Of a DNA stretch of 64,000 nucleotides, positions 18,688 to 28,395 are shown piece by piece. This DNA is from Candidatus Sumerlaeota bacterium (GTDB taxonomy: Bacteria > Sumerlaeota > Sumerlaeia > MWCT01 > JAUWMI01). The notes under the pieces are model-generated. The model saw nothing but the letters and a program-made list of their open reading frames with translations. It did no database searches and was not told where the DNA came from. A program made the translations under genes and the position numbers. The stretch lies in assembly GCA_030613245.1 (NCBI GenBank), contig JAUWMI010000005.1:1-64000 (forward strand), given 5' to 3'. How positions within the stretch are numbered: the first letter of the stretch is position 1; every line of letters starts with the position of its first letter.

Positions 18688-18709
18688 GCGCAGGGCGAAC
18701 GCCCTGCGC
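18688..18709 (+). terminator. Perfect GC-rich hairpin after the secreted-protein gene
   Basis: GCGCAGGGCG, loop AA, CGCCCTGCGC, followed by TGGTTATTTTA. The stem is 10 bp. The weak T-tract makes intrinsic termination possible; it could equally be a REP-type palindrome. Confidence 0.5.
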
Positions 18710-18768
18710 TGGTTATTTTATGGAAAGGTCGTGGGAAAGACGTTTCTTATGGTTCTTGGAATTTCATA

Positions 18769-18796
18769 GTAGGGGCGTTTAATTAAACGCCCCTAC
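18769..18796. repeat. GTAGGGGC palindrome, copy 1
   Basis: A perfect 28-bp palindrome with half-site GTAGGGGCGTTTAA, followed by ATTC. It is a member of a family in this window that shares GTAGGGGC outer ends but has different inner sequences. Confidence 0.85.
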
Positions 18797-18937
18797 ATTC
18801 TAGCAGCTGGCCCACTACAGATCCCTAAGAGCTTTTCTTATGATTCGTCCGGTTGCGCGTGGATAAGCTAGCTATGCAGATGCAATGTATATCGATAGCA
18901 AAAAGAAGTGGCGTGACATTCCAGTAGGAATTCTGGA

Positions 18938-20917
18938 GTGAATATGGCGATTCTGTGGGGTATAAGTTTTCTGATAATAGCAGTATATGTGGGCGCGCGT
19001 CTGGTTGGCGGGCGCCGTTTGTTTGCAGCCTATGATGCACCGGTTGTTGCGCTCGGGATGGGACTTGGGGTGTGCGCACACCTCGTGTACCTGCTGGGGC
19101 TGGTACAGCTCTATTATGAATGGCTGTTTCGCGGTGCGACCATTATTGGGGCGGGCCTGATAGTGTTGGCCATGACGAGGCGATACGACGCGAGAGTATT
19201 GAAGCAGGTGCGCGAAATGTGGGGGCGATTGCCACGAGTAAGGACATTGATTTTCTGGTGTATCATTGGGACTGCCGTAATCTTGCTGTTTGCAGTCGGG
19301 GTATTATTTGCGATTGCGGCGACCCCGACGATGCTGATTGATTCGTATATGTATCATTTAACGGTGGCAAAGGCATACCTTGGCCATCATGGGATTTTTG
19401 CGATTCCGTATAATTTATGTTCGAATTACCCGCTGATGCCGCAGATGCTCTACGTCTGGGTGTTGGGTTTGATACCAGACGGCATTATGGTGTGCAAGAT
19501 GGTGTCGCTGGTGTATATGATTATGCTGGTGTGGCTGACGTATTGTTTGGGGCGGCGATTTTTCAGCGTGGCAGTAGGTGTGGTGGCAATGACACTGGTA
19601 ATGCTGACGCGGGACGTCGGCCAGTTTGCCACTACGGCGCACGTTGACCTCCAATTCGCATTTTACGTGTGCCTGGGATTTTATTTGTTCATGCTGTGGG
19701 CCTTACAGAAACCCGAACCGTGGGTACTTGGGCTAGGGTCACTGGCGTTCGGTTTTGCACTGGCGTCAAAATTACCCGGAGTAGTGTATTTCGTAATGGG
19801 TGTTTTGACGCTAATTGTGAGCGTATGGATAATTGACTGTCTGAATCGGGGCGAGGCACGGAGAGAAAAGAATGCGGAGAAAGACGAAGTGGTCAGGCGT
19901 GCCCGTCTGGGCGATCTGCGGCACCAGGCGGTATTTCTTCTAGTGCCTGCGGTAATGGTGGGCATGTTGTGGTGGGGCAAAAGTACAGTAGTCACAGGAA
20001 ATCCGTTTTACCCGTTTTTCACTAATAGTATACCGACGCGGGTGGAGTACAAGCAAATGGCGCAGGATTTTCTTGAAAAGGATCAGGTATATGGGCGATT
20101 TGCCATGCCGCGCACGTTGCAGGAGTTGAAGGAATTCGGAAATTACGTTCAAGAGTATTTGCGGAATGTGTATTATCTGGAAGCCAACCGGATGGTGCTG
20201 TTTATGTGTCTGGCGTTGCTGCTGGGTATAGTTGGGCGATTTTACAGGGAGCCAGCGATGGTATTTCTGCTGGTGCTGGGCGCATTTGCGGTTGGCATAT
20301 TTCTGCGATCGCCAGCGTGGCGATTTTTAATCGGACTATATCCGCTGATCATTGTGTTGCTTTGGGGCAGCGTGCAGAAGTTTGCAGGGAGACAGGGCAT
20401 GTTTGCCTTGATTGCCGGGATTGTGATTCTTCTTTCGCTGAATGGATTCTGGACGTACAACTATGCGGGACGAGTCGGAGAGGATAGCCTTGCGGTTCCG
20501 CCGCATGGCCCGATGCTTGTCAGGAAGGCAATTGTGGGGTATTACGAGCGCGAATTCTCACAGTATGAGTGGGTAAAGTATGTGCCGACCGTAATGGGTA
20601 AGAGTGACGTGCTGCTGGTGACGGAAAACATACCAGAGTTACCGTTACTGCCGGTGGCGATTTTCCCGAATCCACACATGCACTCAAAGGATATGCTGGA
20701 ATTTCTCGCAGAAGATCGGGCGTACGGAAGTGACGAAATCTTTGCGTATTTACGGAAGCTGGGGATAACGCACATCCTTACGCGAAACAGACTGGAAGCA
20801 AGGCTTGGAGACTTTCGGGAGCGGCATCTCGAGCTGGTACGTGAGCACAAGGGGATGCGATTGTTCGCGCTTCGGTCTTTTCCAAAACTACAGCTTGAAA
20901 ATGAAGGCCCTTTCTGA
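18938..20917 (+). CDS. GT39-like (ArnT/PMT-type) polytopic membrane glycosyltransferase
   Basis: A 659-residue membrane protein with 11-13 hydrophobic helices and a C-terminal soluble part. The first large periplasmic loop has DSYMYHLTVAKAYLGHHG, the usual place of the catalytic Asp in GT-C enzymes that use polyprenyl-linked sugars. Later comes a cytoplasmic basic stretch (NRGEARREKNAEKDEVVRR) and a C-terminal segment LRKLGITHILTRN typical of this class. It starts GTG at 18938 (or ATG at 18944) after GGAATTCTGGAG. Donor and acceptor are unknown. Function is by architecture only. Confidence 0.75.
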   Translation: MNMAILWGISFLIIAVYVGARLVGGRRLFAAYDAPVVALGMGLGVCAHLVYLLGLVQLYYEWLFRGATIIGAGLIVLAMTRRYDARVLKQVREMWGRLPRVRTLIFWCIIGTAVILLFAVGVLFAIAATPTMLIDSYMYHLTVAKAYLGHHGIFAIPYNLCSNYPLMPQMLYVWVLGLIPDGIMVCKMVSLVYMIMLVWLTYCLGRRFFSVAVGVVAMTLVMLTRDVGQFATTAHVDLQFAFYVCLGFYLFMLWALQKPEPWVLGLGSLAFGFALASKLPGVVYFVMGVLTLIVSVWIIDCLNRGEARREKNAEKDEVVRRARLGDLRHQAVFLLVPAVMVGMLWWGKSTVVTGNPFYPFFTNSIPTRVEYKQMAQDFLEKDQVYGRFAMPRTLQELKEFGNYVQEYLRNVYYLEANRMVLFMCLALLLGIVGRFYREPAMVFLLVLGAFAVGIFLRSPAWRFLIGLYPLIIVLLWGSVQKFAGRQGMFALIAGIVILLSLNGFWTYNYAGRVGEDSLAVPPHGPMLVRKAIVGYYEREFSQYEWVKYVPTVMGKSDVLLVTENIPELPLLPVAIFPNPHMHSKDMLEFLAEDRAYGSDEIFAYLRKLGITHILTRNRLEARLGDFRERHLELVREHKGMRLFALRSFPKLQLENEGPF

Positions 20918-21067
20918 GAGAAGAGAGGGGAGAGACGTAAGAAGAATCTATCCGGATTAGCGATCGGGTAAAATACTCTGAAAACGCAGGATTTTGTCCT
21001 TTGTCTCTCTATTTTCTGCACTAACATTTTTGCAAAGACAAGCACTTTTACATAAGGATGGATACGC

Positions 21068-22594
21068 ATGGCTGGAAAGGTATACCTTGTTGGAGCTGGG
21101 CCTGGCGATGCAGGGCTAATCACGGTGCGAGGGCGAGAGGTTCTGCAGCGGGCGACCGTAGTGGTACATGATTATCTGGTGAATGAAGAGCTTCTGGATT
21201 ATGCGCCACCCGAGGCAGAGCGGATTGATGTGGGAAAGCGGCGCGGGTATCACACGAAGCCCCAGCAAGAGATCAACCGTCTACTGTGCGAGCGAGCGAA
21301 AGCGGGGGAAGTGGTAGTGCGGCTAAAGGGGGGTGACCCATATTTATTCGGCCGTGGTGGGGAAGAGGCAGTGGAACTGGCGAAGGCGGGGATAGAGTTT
21401 GAGGTAGTGCCAGGCGTGACTTCCGCCATCGCGGTGCCAGCATACGCGGGGATTCCAGTAACGCATCGGGATATGGCGTCGCAGCTGCACATCATCACGG
21501 GTCACGAGGCGCCAGGGAAACGCGAAACGAGCTTGAACTGGAAAGTACTGGGCAAGGCAGAAGGGACTCTTGTATTTCTCATGGGTGTGGGGAACCTGCC
21601 TACGATTGTAAAGGAGCTGCGCGCAAACGGACAGAAAGCATCAACGCCGATAGCACTGATTCGTTGGGGAACACGGCCGGATCAGCAGACGCTTACATCA
21701 ACATTGGGGAAAGTTGTGGAGGCAGCGCGAAAGGCGAATTTTCAGCCACCGGCGATTATTATGGTTGGGAAGTGCGTGGCATTGCGGCGGAGGCTTCAGT
21801 GGTACGAGAAAAAACCTTTGTTCGGGAAGCGCATCGCTGTGACGCGCCCGGTAGGACAGGCAGAGGAGTTTAGCTCCGCCTTACGGGAGTACGGGGCGGT
21901 GGTATACGAGTGTGCGACGATTCGCATCGAACCCGTGGGCAATGGGTCAGCGATAGATCAACAGATCGCGCAGCTGGGAGAGTACGACTGGCTGATTTTT
22001 ACTAGTGTGAATGCAGTAGATATGTTTATGGCAAGAGTATTTGCTCTTGGACTGGATGCGCGGTGTCTTGGAGGAGTACGAGTTTCCGTAATAGGGAGCA
22101 AGACTGCGGAGCGGCTGCGGGGATACGGGATCGTGGCCGACGTAATGCCAAGGGAATTTGTGCAGGAAGGGTTGCTCGACTCGCTGGCAGTCGAGCCGGG
22201 TGATAGGATTTTGCTACCGCGGGCCGCAGAGGCGCGCGACCTGCTGCCGCTGACGCTCGAGCAAAAAGGAGCGCATGTCGAGGTGGTGCCATTGTATGAG
22301 ACAGCAGGCAACAAAGAAGGGATTGTGAAGCTGAAGAGGTACTTGACCAAGGGCCTGGTGGATGTGATCACATTCACGTCGTCGTCCACGGTGCAGCGTT
22401 TGATGGGTGCGCTGAGCAAAAAGGAGCGAAGCCGGCTGTTTCACGACGTGCTGATTGCGAGCATCGGGCCGGTGACGTCTGCTACGGTACGGGAAGCGGG
22501 CCTGGAGGTACAGATCGAGGCGAAGGAATATACTACCAAAGGCTTGCTCAAGGCGATTCTAAAATATTTTCGTAAGTGTAGGAAAAAATCGTAA
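21068..22594 (+). CDS. cobA-hemD: Uroporphyrinogen-III C-methyltransferase / uroporphyrinogen-III synthase fusion
   Basis: A 508-residue fusion. Residues 1-245 are SUMT: VYLVGAGPGDAGLITVRG, VVRLKGGDPYLFGRGGEE and GVTSAIAVPAYAGIPVTHR. It methylates uroporphyrinogen III to precorrin-2 with SAM. Residues about 255-505 are uroporphyrinogen-III synthase: RIAVTRPVGQAEEF, DWLIFTSVNAVDMF and TFTSSSTVQRL. One polypeptide thus closes the tetrapyrrole ring and commits it to siroheme, cobalamin or alternative heme. Such fusions are common in Firmicutes and several anaerobic phyla. No other heme gene is adjacent. A histidine kinase follows after 113 bases. Confidence 0.95.
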   Translation: MAGKVYLVGAGPGDAGLITVRGREVLQRATVVVHDYLVNEELLDYAPPEAERIDVGKRRGYHTKPQQEINRLLCERAKAGEVVVRLKGGDPYLFGRGGEEAVELAKAGIEFEVVPGVTSAIAVPAYAGIPVTHRDMASQLHIITGHEAPGKRETSLNWKVLGKAEGTLVFLMGVGNLPTIVKELRANGQKASTPIALIRWGTRPDQQTLTSTLGKVVEAARKANFQPPAIIMVGKCVALRRRLQWYEKKPLFGKRIAVTRPVGQAEEFSSALREYGAVVYECATIRIEPVGNGSAIDQQIAQLGEYDWLIFTSVNAVDMFMARVFALGLDARCLGGVRVSVIGSKTAERLRGYGIVADVMPREFVQEGLLDSLAVEPGDRILLPRAAEARDLLPLTLEQKGAHVEVVPLYETAGNKEGIVKLKRYLTKGLVDVITFTSSSTVQRLMGALSKKERSRLFHDVLIASIGPVTSATVREAGLEVQIEAKEYTTKGLLKAILKYFRKCRKKS

Positions 22595-22707
22595 TCTGCC
22601 CATACGGCTTATTGCTGCGGGGACAAGAGCGCGAAGATTTTGTAGGGGTTCAAAATTCTAATCGTCTTACTTGGCGATTCTGGACCCATACATGGTTGGA
22701 GTAAGGA

Positions 22708-23985
22708 ATGAAGTGGGCAATCAGTCCAGAGGAGCGGGAGTACTTGCTATGGCTGAAGCACGTAGAGGGTCGTGCAATTCTCATGCTGAAGTGGGTGATC
22801 CTGGCAGTAACGCTCATGAGCTGGCTGTGGAGCACAGGATTTGTGGCTCCAGCGACAGAGATTTTCATGCTTTTTTTCCTGTACGCGATGTTCAACGTGG
22901 CGCAGACGTACTTTTTCCATTTCAGCCGGGTACAGCTGAATCAGATAAAGAGATTCTGCTACATATCGTACTTGGTGGACGTCTTGTTTGTGACAATTCT
23001 GGTCCACTTCGACACAAGCCACTACGTAGGCCGCGCTATGCAGAGCGATTTTTATGTTCTCTACTTTCTGCTGATTCTGCGCGGGTTTGGGCTGTTTCGG
23101 ACTGCGCGCGAAAACCTGCTGATGAATCTGCTGATCTGCGTGCTGTTTATTCTGTCGGTGAGGCTACAGGAGCAATCGGTGAGTCTATTTGGGCGTGGCA
23201 TGGCATTGAAGTTTGCGCTTATCTGGATGGTAATTTTGATGTCGTGGTTTATCGTTGAGATCATTAACAAGCAGAAAGCAGAGCTGTTGAAAGCACGGGA
23301 GCGCCTGATCCGCTCGGAGCAGATGGCTACGCTTGGCGAGCTGGCAGCCGGAGTAGCGCATGAAATCAATAATCCAATCGGGATTATTTCGGCGTACTCG
23401 GAATATTTGCTGAAGAACGCGGGTAAGACAAATCCACACTCAGAGGATTACGAGGTCATTCACAAAGAGGCAATGCGGTGCGAGCGAATCGTGTCGGAGT
23501 TGCTGAATTTTGCGAATCCTAGCGTGAAGGAGATTGCCGAGTGCGATATCCGGCAGCTGAATGATGAGGTGGTGAAGTTTCTGTTCCACGAAAAGGAGGA
23601 GGGCCGAATTCAGGTGGAGCAGCAGTATGCGAGCGAGGTGCCGATGGTGCTGGCAGATCCAATGCAGCTCAAGCAGGCGCTGTTGAACATTTACCTTAAT
23701 GCACGGCACGCCATTGAGGGGGAAGGTGTGATTGACGTGACGATTGAGCCTGCCGGGAAGGATGCGAATTTCGTCCGGGTGGCAATCGGTGATACAGGAA
23801 AAGGAATTGATGAGGATGATCTGGAGCGGGTGTTCGAGCCATTCTTTACGCGGAAAAAGGGAGGCACGGGACTTGGGCTGACGATTACGCAACGAATCAT
23901 TGAGGCACATCAGGGCCGGATCGCAATTCAGCGCCGCAAACCACGCGGGACCCTGGTAGAGATTCTGCTACCGCGGAAAGAGTAA
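22708..23985 (+). CDS. Membrane sensor histidine kinase
   Basis: A 425-residue kinase. The N-terminal 185 residues hold about six hydrophobic helices and no large extracytoplasmic domain, so it probably senses within the membrane. After a short coiled coil (EIINKQKAELLKARERL) comes HisKA with the phospho-accepting His218 in GVAHEINNPIG. The HATPase domain has GDTGKGIDEDD, FEPFFTRKKGGTGLGL. No response regulator is adjacent, so the kinase is an orphan here. The HEINNP form is typical of kinases pairing with NtrC- or AtoC-type regulators. Confidence 0.88.
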   Translation: MKWAISPEEREYLLWLKHVEGRAILMLKWVILAVTLMSWLWSTGFVAPATEIFMLFFLYAMFNVAQTYFFHFSRVQLNQIKRFCYISYLVDVLFVTILVHFDTSHYVGRAMQSDFYVLYFLLILRGFGLFRTARENLLMNLLICVLFILSVRLQEQSVSLFGRGMALKFALIWMVILMSWFIVEIINKQKAELLKARERLIRSEQMATLGELAAGVAHEINNPIGIISAYSEYLLKNAGKTNPHSEDYEVIHKEAMRCERIVSELLNFANPSVKEIAECDIRQLNDEVVKFLFHEKEEGRIQVEQQYASEVPMVLADPMQLKQALLNIYLNARHAIEGEGVIDVTIEPAGKDANFVRVAIGDTGKGIDEDDLERVFEPFFTRKKGGTGLGLTITQRIIEAHQGRIAIQRRKPRGTLVEILLPRKE

Positions 23986-24002
23986 GTTAGAGTATTTTGT
24001 CC

Positions 24003-24030
24003 TTGACAGAGAGAAGCGGGTATATATGAT
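24003..24030 (+). promoter_or_regulatory. Sigma-70-type promoter of the leuA leader
   Basis: TTGACA at 24003-24008, a 16-base spacer, then TATGAT at 24025-24030. This places the transcript start near 24037, before the T-box leader. Confidence 0.65.
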
Positions 24031-24036
24031 TTAGGC

Positions 24037-24357
24037 CACTTTTCTCGGAGATGTAGGCATTTTCGACTGTTTTCTTTGACAACCAGAAAAGCGATGAAGA
24101 GGAGTAGTAGGGGCTGACGGGCCTTCTCAGAGAACCGCTGGTAAGGGTGCGAGGCGGTAAGGCCTGGCCCTGAACTCGCCTTGGAGCTGTGTGGATGAAC
24201 GCTATCTATTAGTCCACGCCGGCCAGCCACCGTAACCGGGTTTAAATAAAGGGTGTATTGCAAAAGCAATATGCTGAAGCAGGGTGGTACCACGGGTACA
24301 CCGTTAAAGTGACTCGTCCCTGATGATGTGGCAGACGTCATCAGGGCGTTTTTGTTT
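24037..24357 (+). ncRNA. T-box leader RNA, probably leucine-specific
   Basis: A tRNA-sensing leader that ends transcription unless uncharged tRNA binds. The hallmark T-box AGGGTGGTACCACG is at 24281-24294. Upstream, stem I elements are visible: GAGGAGTAGTAG (about 24099-24110), CAGAGAACCGCTGGT and GAACTCGCCTTGGAGC. In that last element CTC at 24175-24177 sits where the specifier codon belongs and would read leucine. Downstream is the terminator (CCCTGATGA ... TCATCAGGG, then T-run). The gene controlled is leuA. The T-box identity is firm; the specifier assignment is inference from position and from the downstream gene. Confidence 0.93.
24316..24357 (+). terminator. T-box intrinsic terminator
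   Basis: A 9-bp stem CCCTGATGA (24318-24326) with TCATCAGGG (24338-24346), followed by CGTTTTTGTTTT. It should compete with the antiterminator formed by the T-box. Confidence 0.88.
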
Positions 24358-24454
24358 TAGGGCGGATATTGCGGCATGCACGCGGAACATGGCCGAAGGC
24401 CTGGTCTCCTGCGGGTATGCCTCGCCGGATTTTACAAAAGAAGGGGTGAGTCTT

Positions 24455-25990
24455 ATGACTGAGCGGATTCTGATCTTCGACACGACGCTGCGCGACGGCG
24501 AGCAATCGCCTGGAGCCAGTATGAATATTGAGGAGAAATTAAAGGTGGCGCATCAGCTCGCCCGACTGGGAGTGGATATCATTGAAGCAGGGTTTCCAAT
24601 CTCGTCGGCTGGGGACTTTGAAGCCGTGCGGACGATCGCGAAGACGGTAGAAGGCCCGGTAATTGCGGGGCTGGCGCGGACGAAGCCAGAGGACGTGGCG
24701 CGATGTGGCGAGGCGATCAAGCCGGCCAAGCGCGGCCGCATTCATACCTTTATTGCAACAAGCCCTGTGCACATTGAGAAGAAGTTGCGGATGACGAAGG
24801 AACGGGTGATCGAGTCAGCTGTAGCAGCGGTAAAGCAAGCAAAGACGTACACGAAGGACGTAGAGTTTTCATGCGAGGATGCCGGCCGCACGGATTGGGG
24901 ATACATTTGCGAAGTAGTAACGGCAGTGATTGAGGCGGGAGCAACAACGGTGAATATCCCGGACACCGTGGGCTACTGCACGCCGTGGCAGTTTGGCGAG
25001 TGCATCCGACATGTGCGGGAAAACGTCAAGAACATAAGCCAGGCCGTGATCTCGGTGCATTGCCATAATGATCTTGGGTTGGCAGTGGCAAATTCGCTGG
25101 CCGCGATTGTAAAGGGAGCACGGCAGGTGGAGTGTACGATCAACGGGCTGGGCGAACGCGCAGGTAATGCTTCGCTGGAAGAGATTGTGATGAATCTCAA
25201 GGTGCGCCAAGACTTTTACAAGTACGACACGAACATCAACACTAATGAAATCTATCGGACGAGCCGGTTGGTAAGTCAGATCACCGGCATTCCAGTGCAG
25301 CCGAACAAAGCAATTGTAGGGGCGAATGCGTTTGCTCACGAAGCGGGCATTCATCAGGATGGTATGCTGAAGGAGCGAACAACATATGAGATAATGACAG
25401 CAGAGTCCGTTGGATGGACTGGTGAATCAATGGTCATGGGCAAGCACTCCGGGCGACATGCGTTCAAGAAGCGGCTGGAGGAGCTGGGCTATAAGCTGAG
25501 CGATGAGGAGATTAACCGGGCGTTCCAACGGTTTAAGGAATTGTGCGACAAGAAGAAAGATGTATTTGACGACGATCTATATGCGATTGTGGATGACGAG
25601 CTGTTTAAGGGGAAGGAGACGTATCTGCTCGAGTACCTGCATACGTCAAGCGGCACCTCAACGATTCCCATGGCAACGCTTAAGATTCGCAAGGGTGATC
25701 AGGTGTTGATGGATGCGAGTAATGGAGACGGGCCGGTTGATGCGGCGTTCAAGGCAATAGACCGAATGACGGGAATGAGCGTAAATCTGGAAGAGTATGG
25801 AATCGAAGCAGTGACTGGTGGGAAAGATGCCGTGGGGCGCGTGCGAGTAAAGATAGCAATGGGAGGCAGAAAGGCGCGCGGGCGTGGCGCGAGCACAGAC
25901 GTGGTGCTGGCGAGCGTGAAGGCATACCTGAACGCGATCAATACGCTGCTCATTCAGGAGCGGATACAGGTAGAGAAGCGCGGGATGTAG
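24455..25990 (+). CDS. leuA: 2-isopropylmalate synthase
   Basis: A 511-residue enzyme that condenses acetyl-CoA with 2-oxoisovalerate, the first step of leucine synthesis. The start is ATG 24455 after AAGGGGTG; an open stretch upstream overlaps the leader terminator and is not coding. The TIM barrel begins [17 protein letters not shown] and includes the metal site [13 protein letters not shown] and [12 protein letters not shown]. The C-terminal third (from about residue 385) is the LeuA allosteric domain that binds leucine. Control is thus double: T-box attenuation and feedback inhibition. leuC and leuD follow, separated by a kinase gene and palindromic repeats. Confidence 0.97.
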   Translation: MTERILIFDTTLRDGEQSPGASMNIEEKLKVAHQLARLGVDIIEAGFPISSAGDFEAVRTIAKTVEGPVIAGLARTKPEDVARCGEAIKPAKRGRIHTFIATSPVHIEKKLRMTKERVIESAVAAVKQAKTYTKDVEFSCEDAGRTDWGYICEVVTAVIEAGATTVNIPDTVGYCTPWQFGECIRHVRENVKNISQAVISVHCHNDLGLAVANSLAAIVKGARQVECTINGLGERAGNASLEEIVMNLKVRQDFYKYDTNINTNEIYRTSRLVSQITGIPVQPNKAIVGANAFAHEAGIHQDGMLKERTTYEIMTAESVGWTGESMVMGKHSGRHAFKKRLEELGYKLSDEEINRAFQRFKELCDKKKDVFDDDLYAIVDDELFKGKETYLLEYLHTSSGTSTIPMATLKIRKGDQVLMDASNGDGPVDAAFKAIDRMTGMSVNLEEYGIEAVTGGKDAVGRVRVKIAMGGRKARGRGASTDVVLASVKAYLNAINTLLIQERIQVEKRGM

Positions 25991-25995
25991 GAAAA

Positions 25996-26017
25996 GGGCG
26001 AACACATGGGTTCGCCC
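25996..26017. repeat. GTAGGGGC-type palindrome, copy 2
   Basis: GGGCGAAC, loop ACATGG, GTTCGCCC, followed by CTAC, 5 bases after the leuA stop codon. It may also slow or end transcription. Confidence 0.7.
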
Positions 26018-26081
26018 CTACAGATATATTTACTGTGCAGCTAAGGATGTTTCGCAGCTCGGACAAAAATCAGTTTGTGAC

Positions 26082-26107
26082 GTAGGGGCAGACCCATGTG
26101 TCTGCCC
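26082..26107. repeat. GTAGGGGC-type palindrome, copy 3
   Basis: GTAGGGGCAGAC, loop CCATGT, GTCTGCCC. It shares the outer GTAGGGGC with other copies but has its own core. It lies between leuA and the kinase gene. Confidence 0.75.
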
Positions 26108-26199
26108 TCGATGTCTGTGGAAGAAGTCCGACATCATTGGGTTGCCTGTACTTTTTGGCTATGCTCATATTCTAACATCTAGATGAGCAAAAGGATGGT

Positions 26200-26979
26200 A
26201 TGTTGGAATTACCGCGCAGTGACTACTCGAATGAGAATATGGACAAGCAGATGGAAGCTCCACTGAGTAGGGCGTCGGTTCAGCCGTGCGTGGTTGAAAG
26301 TATACATACGGGCCGATCAGTGCTACAAGCCGATATTATGCTTGTGGAGTACGGAGGCAAGCGATATGCGCTGAAGGATTTTCGGCTGCGGCCGCGAGCA
26401 GTACGATTGTTATTTGGTCGCTGGGTAATTGCGCATGAGTTTCGGATCATGAAGCAGCTGGAGGGGATTGAGGGGATTCCGCGTGTAGCAGGAATGGTGG
26501 ATGGAGATGGATTTCTGATGGAATACGTAGACGGACGTCGGCTGCCGAGTTCAAAGGAGAATGATCTGGTGCCGGAGTTTTTTGAGCGGCTGGAGCGCCT
26601 GATAAGGGCAATGCATGCTCGAGGCGTGGGGCATGGGGATCTGCGTCGTAAGAACGTGCTGGTGACGCGCAAGTTTCAGCCATATCTTGTGGATTTTGCA
26701 ACGGCGTTTCGAGTACGTGGCCGGGGAAATTTGCTGAGTCGGTGGATCTTAGCAAAGTATCGCCGAATTGACGAGGCAACGTTGCTGAAGTTGAAACGGC
26801 ACTTCATGCCGCAGCACGTGACGGCAGAGGAGGTTTCGCGGCTTGGAGAACAGCCGTGGTATCTGCATGTCGGACGATTTCTCCGAAAGCGAGTGTATCG
26901 TGAACTAATCAAGCCACGACGGTGGAAGAAGCGATGGCAACGGTGGAAGGAAAAGATTTTGGGACGTGCAAAGGGATAG
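26200..26979 (+). CDS. KdkA/WaaP-like kinase (protein-kinase fold)
   Basis: A 259-residue single-domain kinase. ATP-lobe lysine is likely Lys59 in RYALKDF. The catalytic loop is GVGHGDLRRKNVLV (about residues 142-155) and the metal motif is VDFATAF (Asp165). The C-terminus is very basic (KPRRWKKRWQRWKEK), suggesting membrane contact. Size and motifs fit lipopolysaccharide-core or Kdo kinases, though a RIO-like protein kinase is possible. The gene sits between leuA and leuCD and has palindromic repeats on both sides, as if inserted in a leu operon. Confidence 0.65.
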   Translation: MLELPRSDYSNENMDKQMEAPLSRASVQPCVVESIHTGRSVLQADIMLVEYGGKRYALKDFRLRPRAVRLLFGRWVIAHEFRIMKQLEGIEGIPRVAGMVDGDGFLMEYVDGRRLPSSKENDLVPEFFERLERLIRAMHARGVGHGDLRRKNVLVTRKFQPYLVDFATAFRVRGRGNLLSRWILAKYRRIDEATLLKLKRHFMPQHVTAEEVSRLGEQPWYLHVGRFLRKRVYRELIKPRRWKKRWQRWKEKILGRAKG

Positions 26980-26981
26980 TA

Positions 26982-27009
26982 GTAGGGGCGTATTGCAATA
27001 CGCCCCTAC
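26982..27009. repeat. GTAGGGGC palindrome, copy 4
   Basis: A perfect 28-bp palindrome with half-site GTAGGGGCGTATTG, 2 bases after the kinase stop codon. Nearly identical to copy 6 at 30233. Confidence 0.88.
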
Positions 27010-27072
27010 AAAGAAAAGCCAATTGCGTAATATTAGAATTTCTAAATGCTGCAGGCGACGATCATGTCCTGG

Positions 27073-27096
27073 AGGGGCAATTCATGAATTGCCCCT
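27073..27096. repeat. GTAGGGGC-type palindrome, copy 5
   Basis: A perfect 24-bp palindrome with half-site AGGGGCAATTCA, followed by AC. It ends 33 bases before the leuC start. Confidence 0.85.
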
Positions 27097-27129
27097 ACCA
27101 TATAATGGCGGCACACAAGGAGCAAAGGT

Positions 27130-28395
27130 ATGGGCAGCATGACGATTACGGAGAAAATCCTGGCAGCACATTGCGGGAAGCAAAGCGTAGAGCCGGGTGA
27201 GTTGATACAGGCGCGATTGGATCTGTTGCTTGCAAACGACATCACGGCGCCGATGGCGATTGCCGAGTTTGAGAAAGCTGGGGCAAAACGAGTGTTTGAT
27301 GCGCAGCGCTTGGTGCTCGTGCCCGATCATTTTACGCCGAACAAGGATATTGAATCGGCAGAGCAGTGTGCCGTGATGCGACGGTTTGCACAGAAGCACA
27401 AGATTGGTCATTACTTTGAAGTTGGCGAGGCGGGAATTGAGCATGCGCTCCTGCCGGAGCAGGGATTGGTTGTACCCGGCGATGCGATGATTGGTGCGGA
27501 TTCGCACACGTGCACGTACGGTGCGTTAGGAGCGTTTGCCACTGGTGTTGGGAGCACAGACCTGGCGGCGGCCATGATCAGCGGTGAAACATGGTTCAAA
27601 GTGCCCGAGTCAATGAAGTTTATCTACAAGGGGAGATTAGGTGAATGGATTGGCGGAAAAGATTTAATTCTGATGACGATTGGCGACATTGGGGTAGATG
27701 GTGCGACGTATCGAGCAATGGAGTTTACCGGGCCTGTGATTCGCACGCTTGCGATGGATGATCGCCTGACGATGTGCAACATGGCGATTGAGGCGGGTGG
27801 AAAGAATGGCATTATAGAACCGGATGAGATCACACGGGAGTACGTAAGGCATCGGGCGAAGCGGCTACCAGTGTATTTCACCAGCGATCCTGACGCGCAC
27901 TATGCGGTGGTGAAGGAATATGACGTAAGCGAATTGGAGCCGCAGGTGGCGCAGCCGCATTTGCCGGAAAATGTGTGTGGTGTAAGCGAAATAACTACCG
28001 TGACGATTGACCAGTCGGTGATCGGCTCGTGCACCAACGGGCGGATTAGTGATTTGCAGATAGCGGCGAGGGTGCTGGAGGGGAAACGCGTGGCACATTT
28101 TGTGCGGTGCATTGTGATTCCGGGGACATGGGAGATTTATCGCGAGGCGCTGCACGATGGGTTGATCGAGATTTTTCTGGATGCAGGATGTGTGGTGAGT
28201 CCGCCAACCTGCGGCCCGTGTCTAGGCGGCCACATGGGAGTGCTGGCTAAGGGCGAGCGCGCGATTGCAACCACGAACCGGAACTTCGTAGGAAGGATGG
28301 GGCATCCGGAGAGCGAGGTCTACCTGAGCGGACCAGCGGTGGCTGCCGCATCCGCAGTGGCAGGGCGGATAGTGCATCCCGAGGAGGTGCTGTGA
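27130..28395 (+). CDS. leuC: 3-isopropylmalate dehydratase, large subunit
   Basis: A 421-residue aconitase-family subunit that isomerises 2- to 3-isopropylmalate. Motifs: [23 protein letters not shown] in part, and the [4Fe-4S] cysteines in IGSCTNGR and [10 protein letters not shown]. The short length is that of the bacterial/archaeal LeuC2-type (HACN-like) branch. The start ATG follows AAGGAGCAAAGGT. It overlaps leuD by 4 bases, so the two subunits are translationally coupled. The dehydratase branch also includes homoaconitase and citraconate enzymes, but context supports leucine. Confidence 0.95.
   Translation: MGSMTITEKILAAHCGKQSVEPGELIQARLDLLLANDITAPMAIAEFEKAGAKRVFDAQRLVLVPDHFTPNKDIESAEQCAVMRRFAQKHKIGHYFEVGEAGIEHALLPEQGLVVPGDAMIGADSHTCTYGALGAFATGVGSTDLAAAMISGETWFKVPESMKFIYKGRLGEWIGGKDLILMTIGDIGVDGATYRAMEFTGPVIRTLAMDDRLTMCNMAIEAGGKNGIIEPDEITREYVRHRAKRLPVYFTSDPDAHYAVVKEYDVSELEPQVAQPHLPENVCGVSEITTVTIDQSVIGSCTNGRISDLQIAARVLEGKRVAHFVRCIVIPGTWEIYREALHDGLIEIFLDAGCVVSPPTCGPCLGGHMGVLAKGERAIATTNRNFVGRMGHPESEVYLSGPAVAAASAVAGRIVHPEEVL

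Noticed and set aside
24323-24454. N-terminal extension of leuA starting at 24323.
   Set aside because: It overlaps the T-box terminator and has no homology; ATG 24455 has a good ribosome site and the usual LeuA start.
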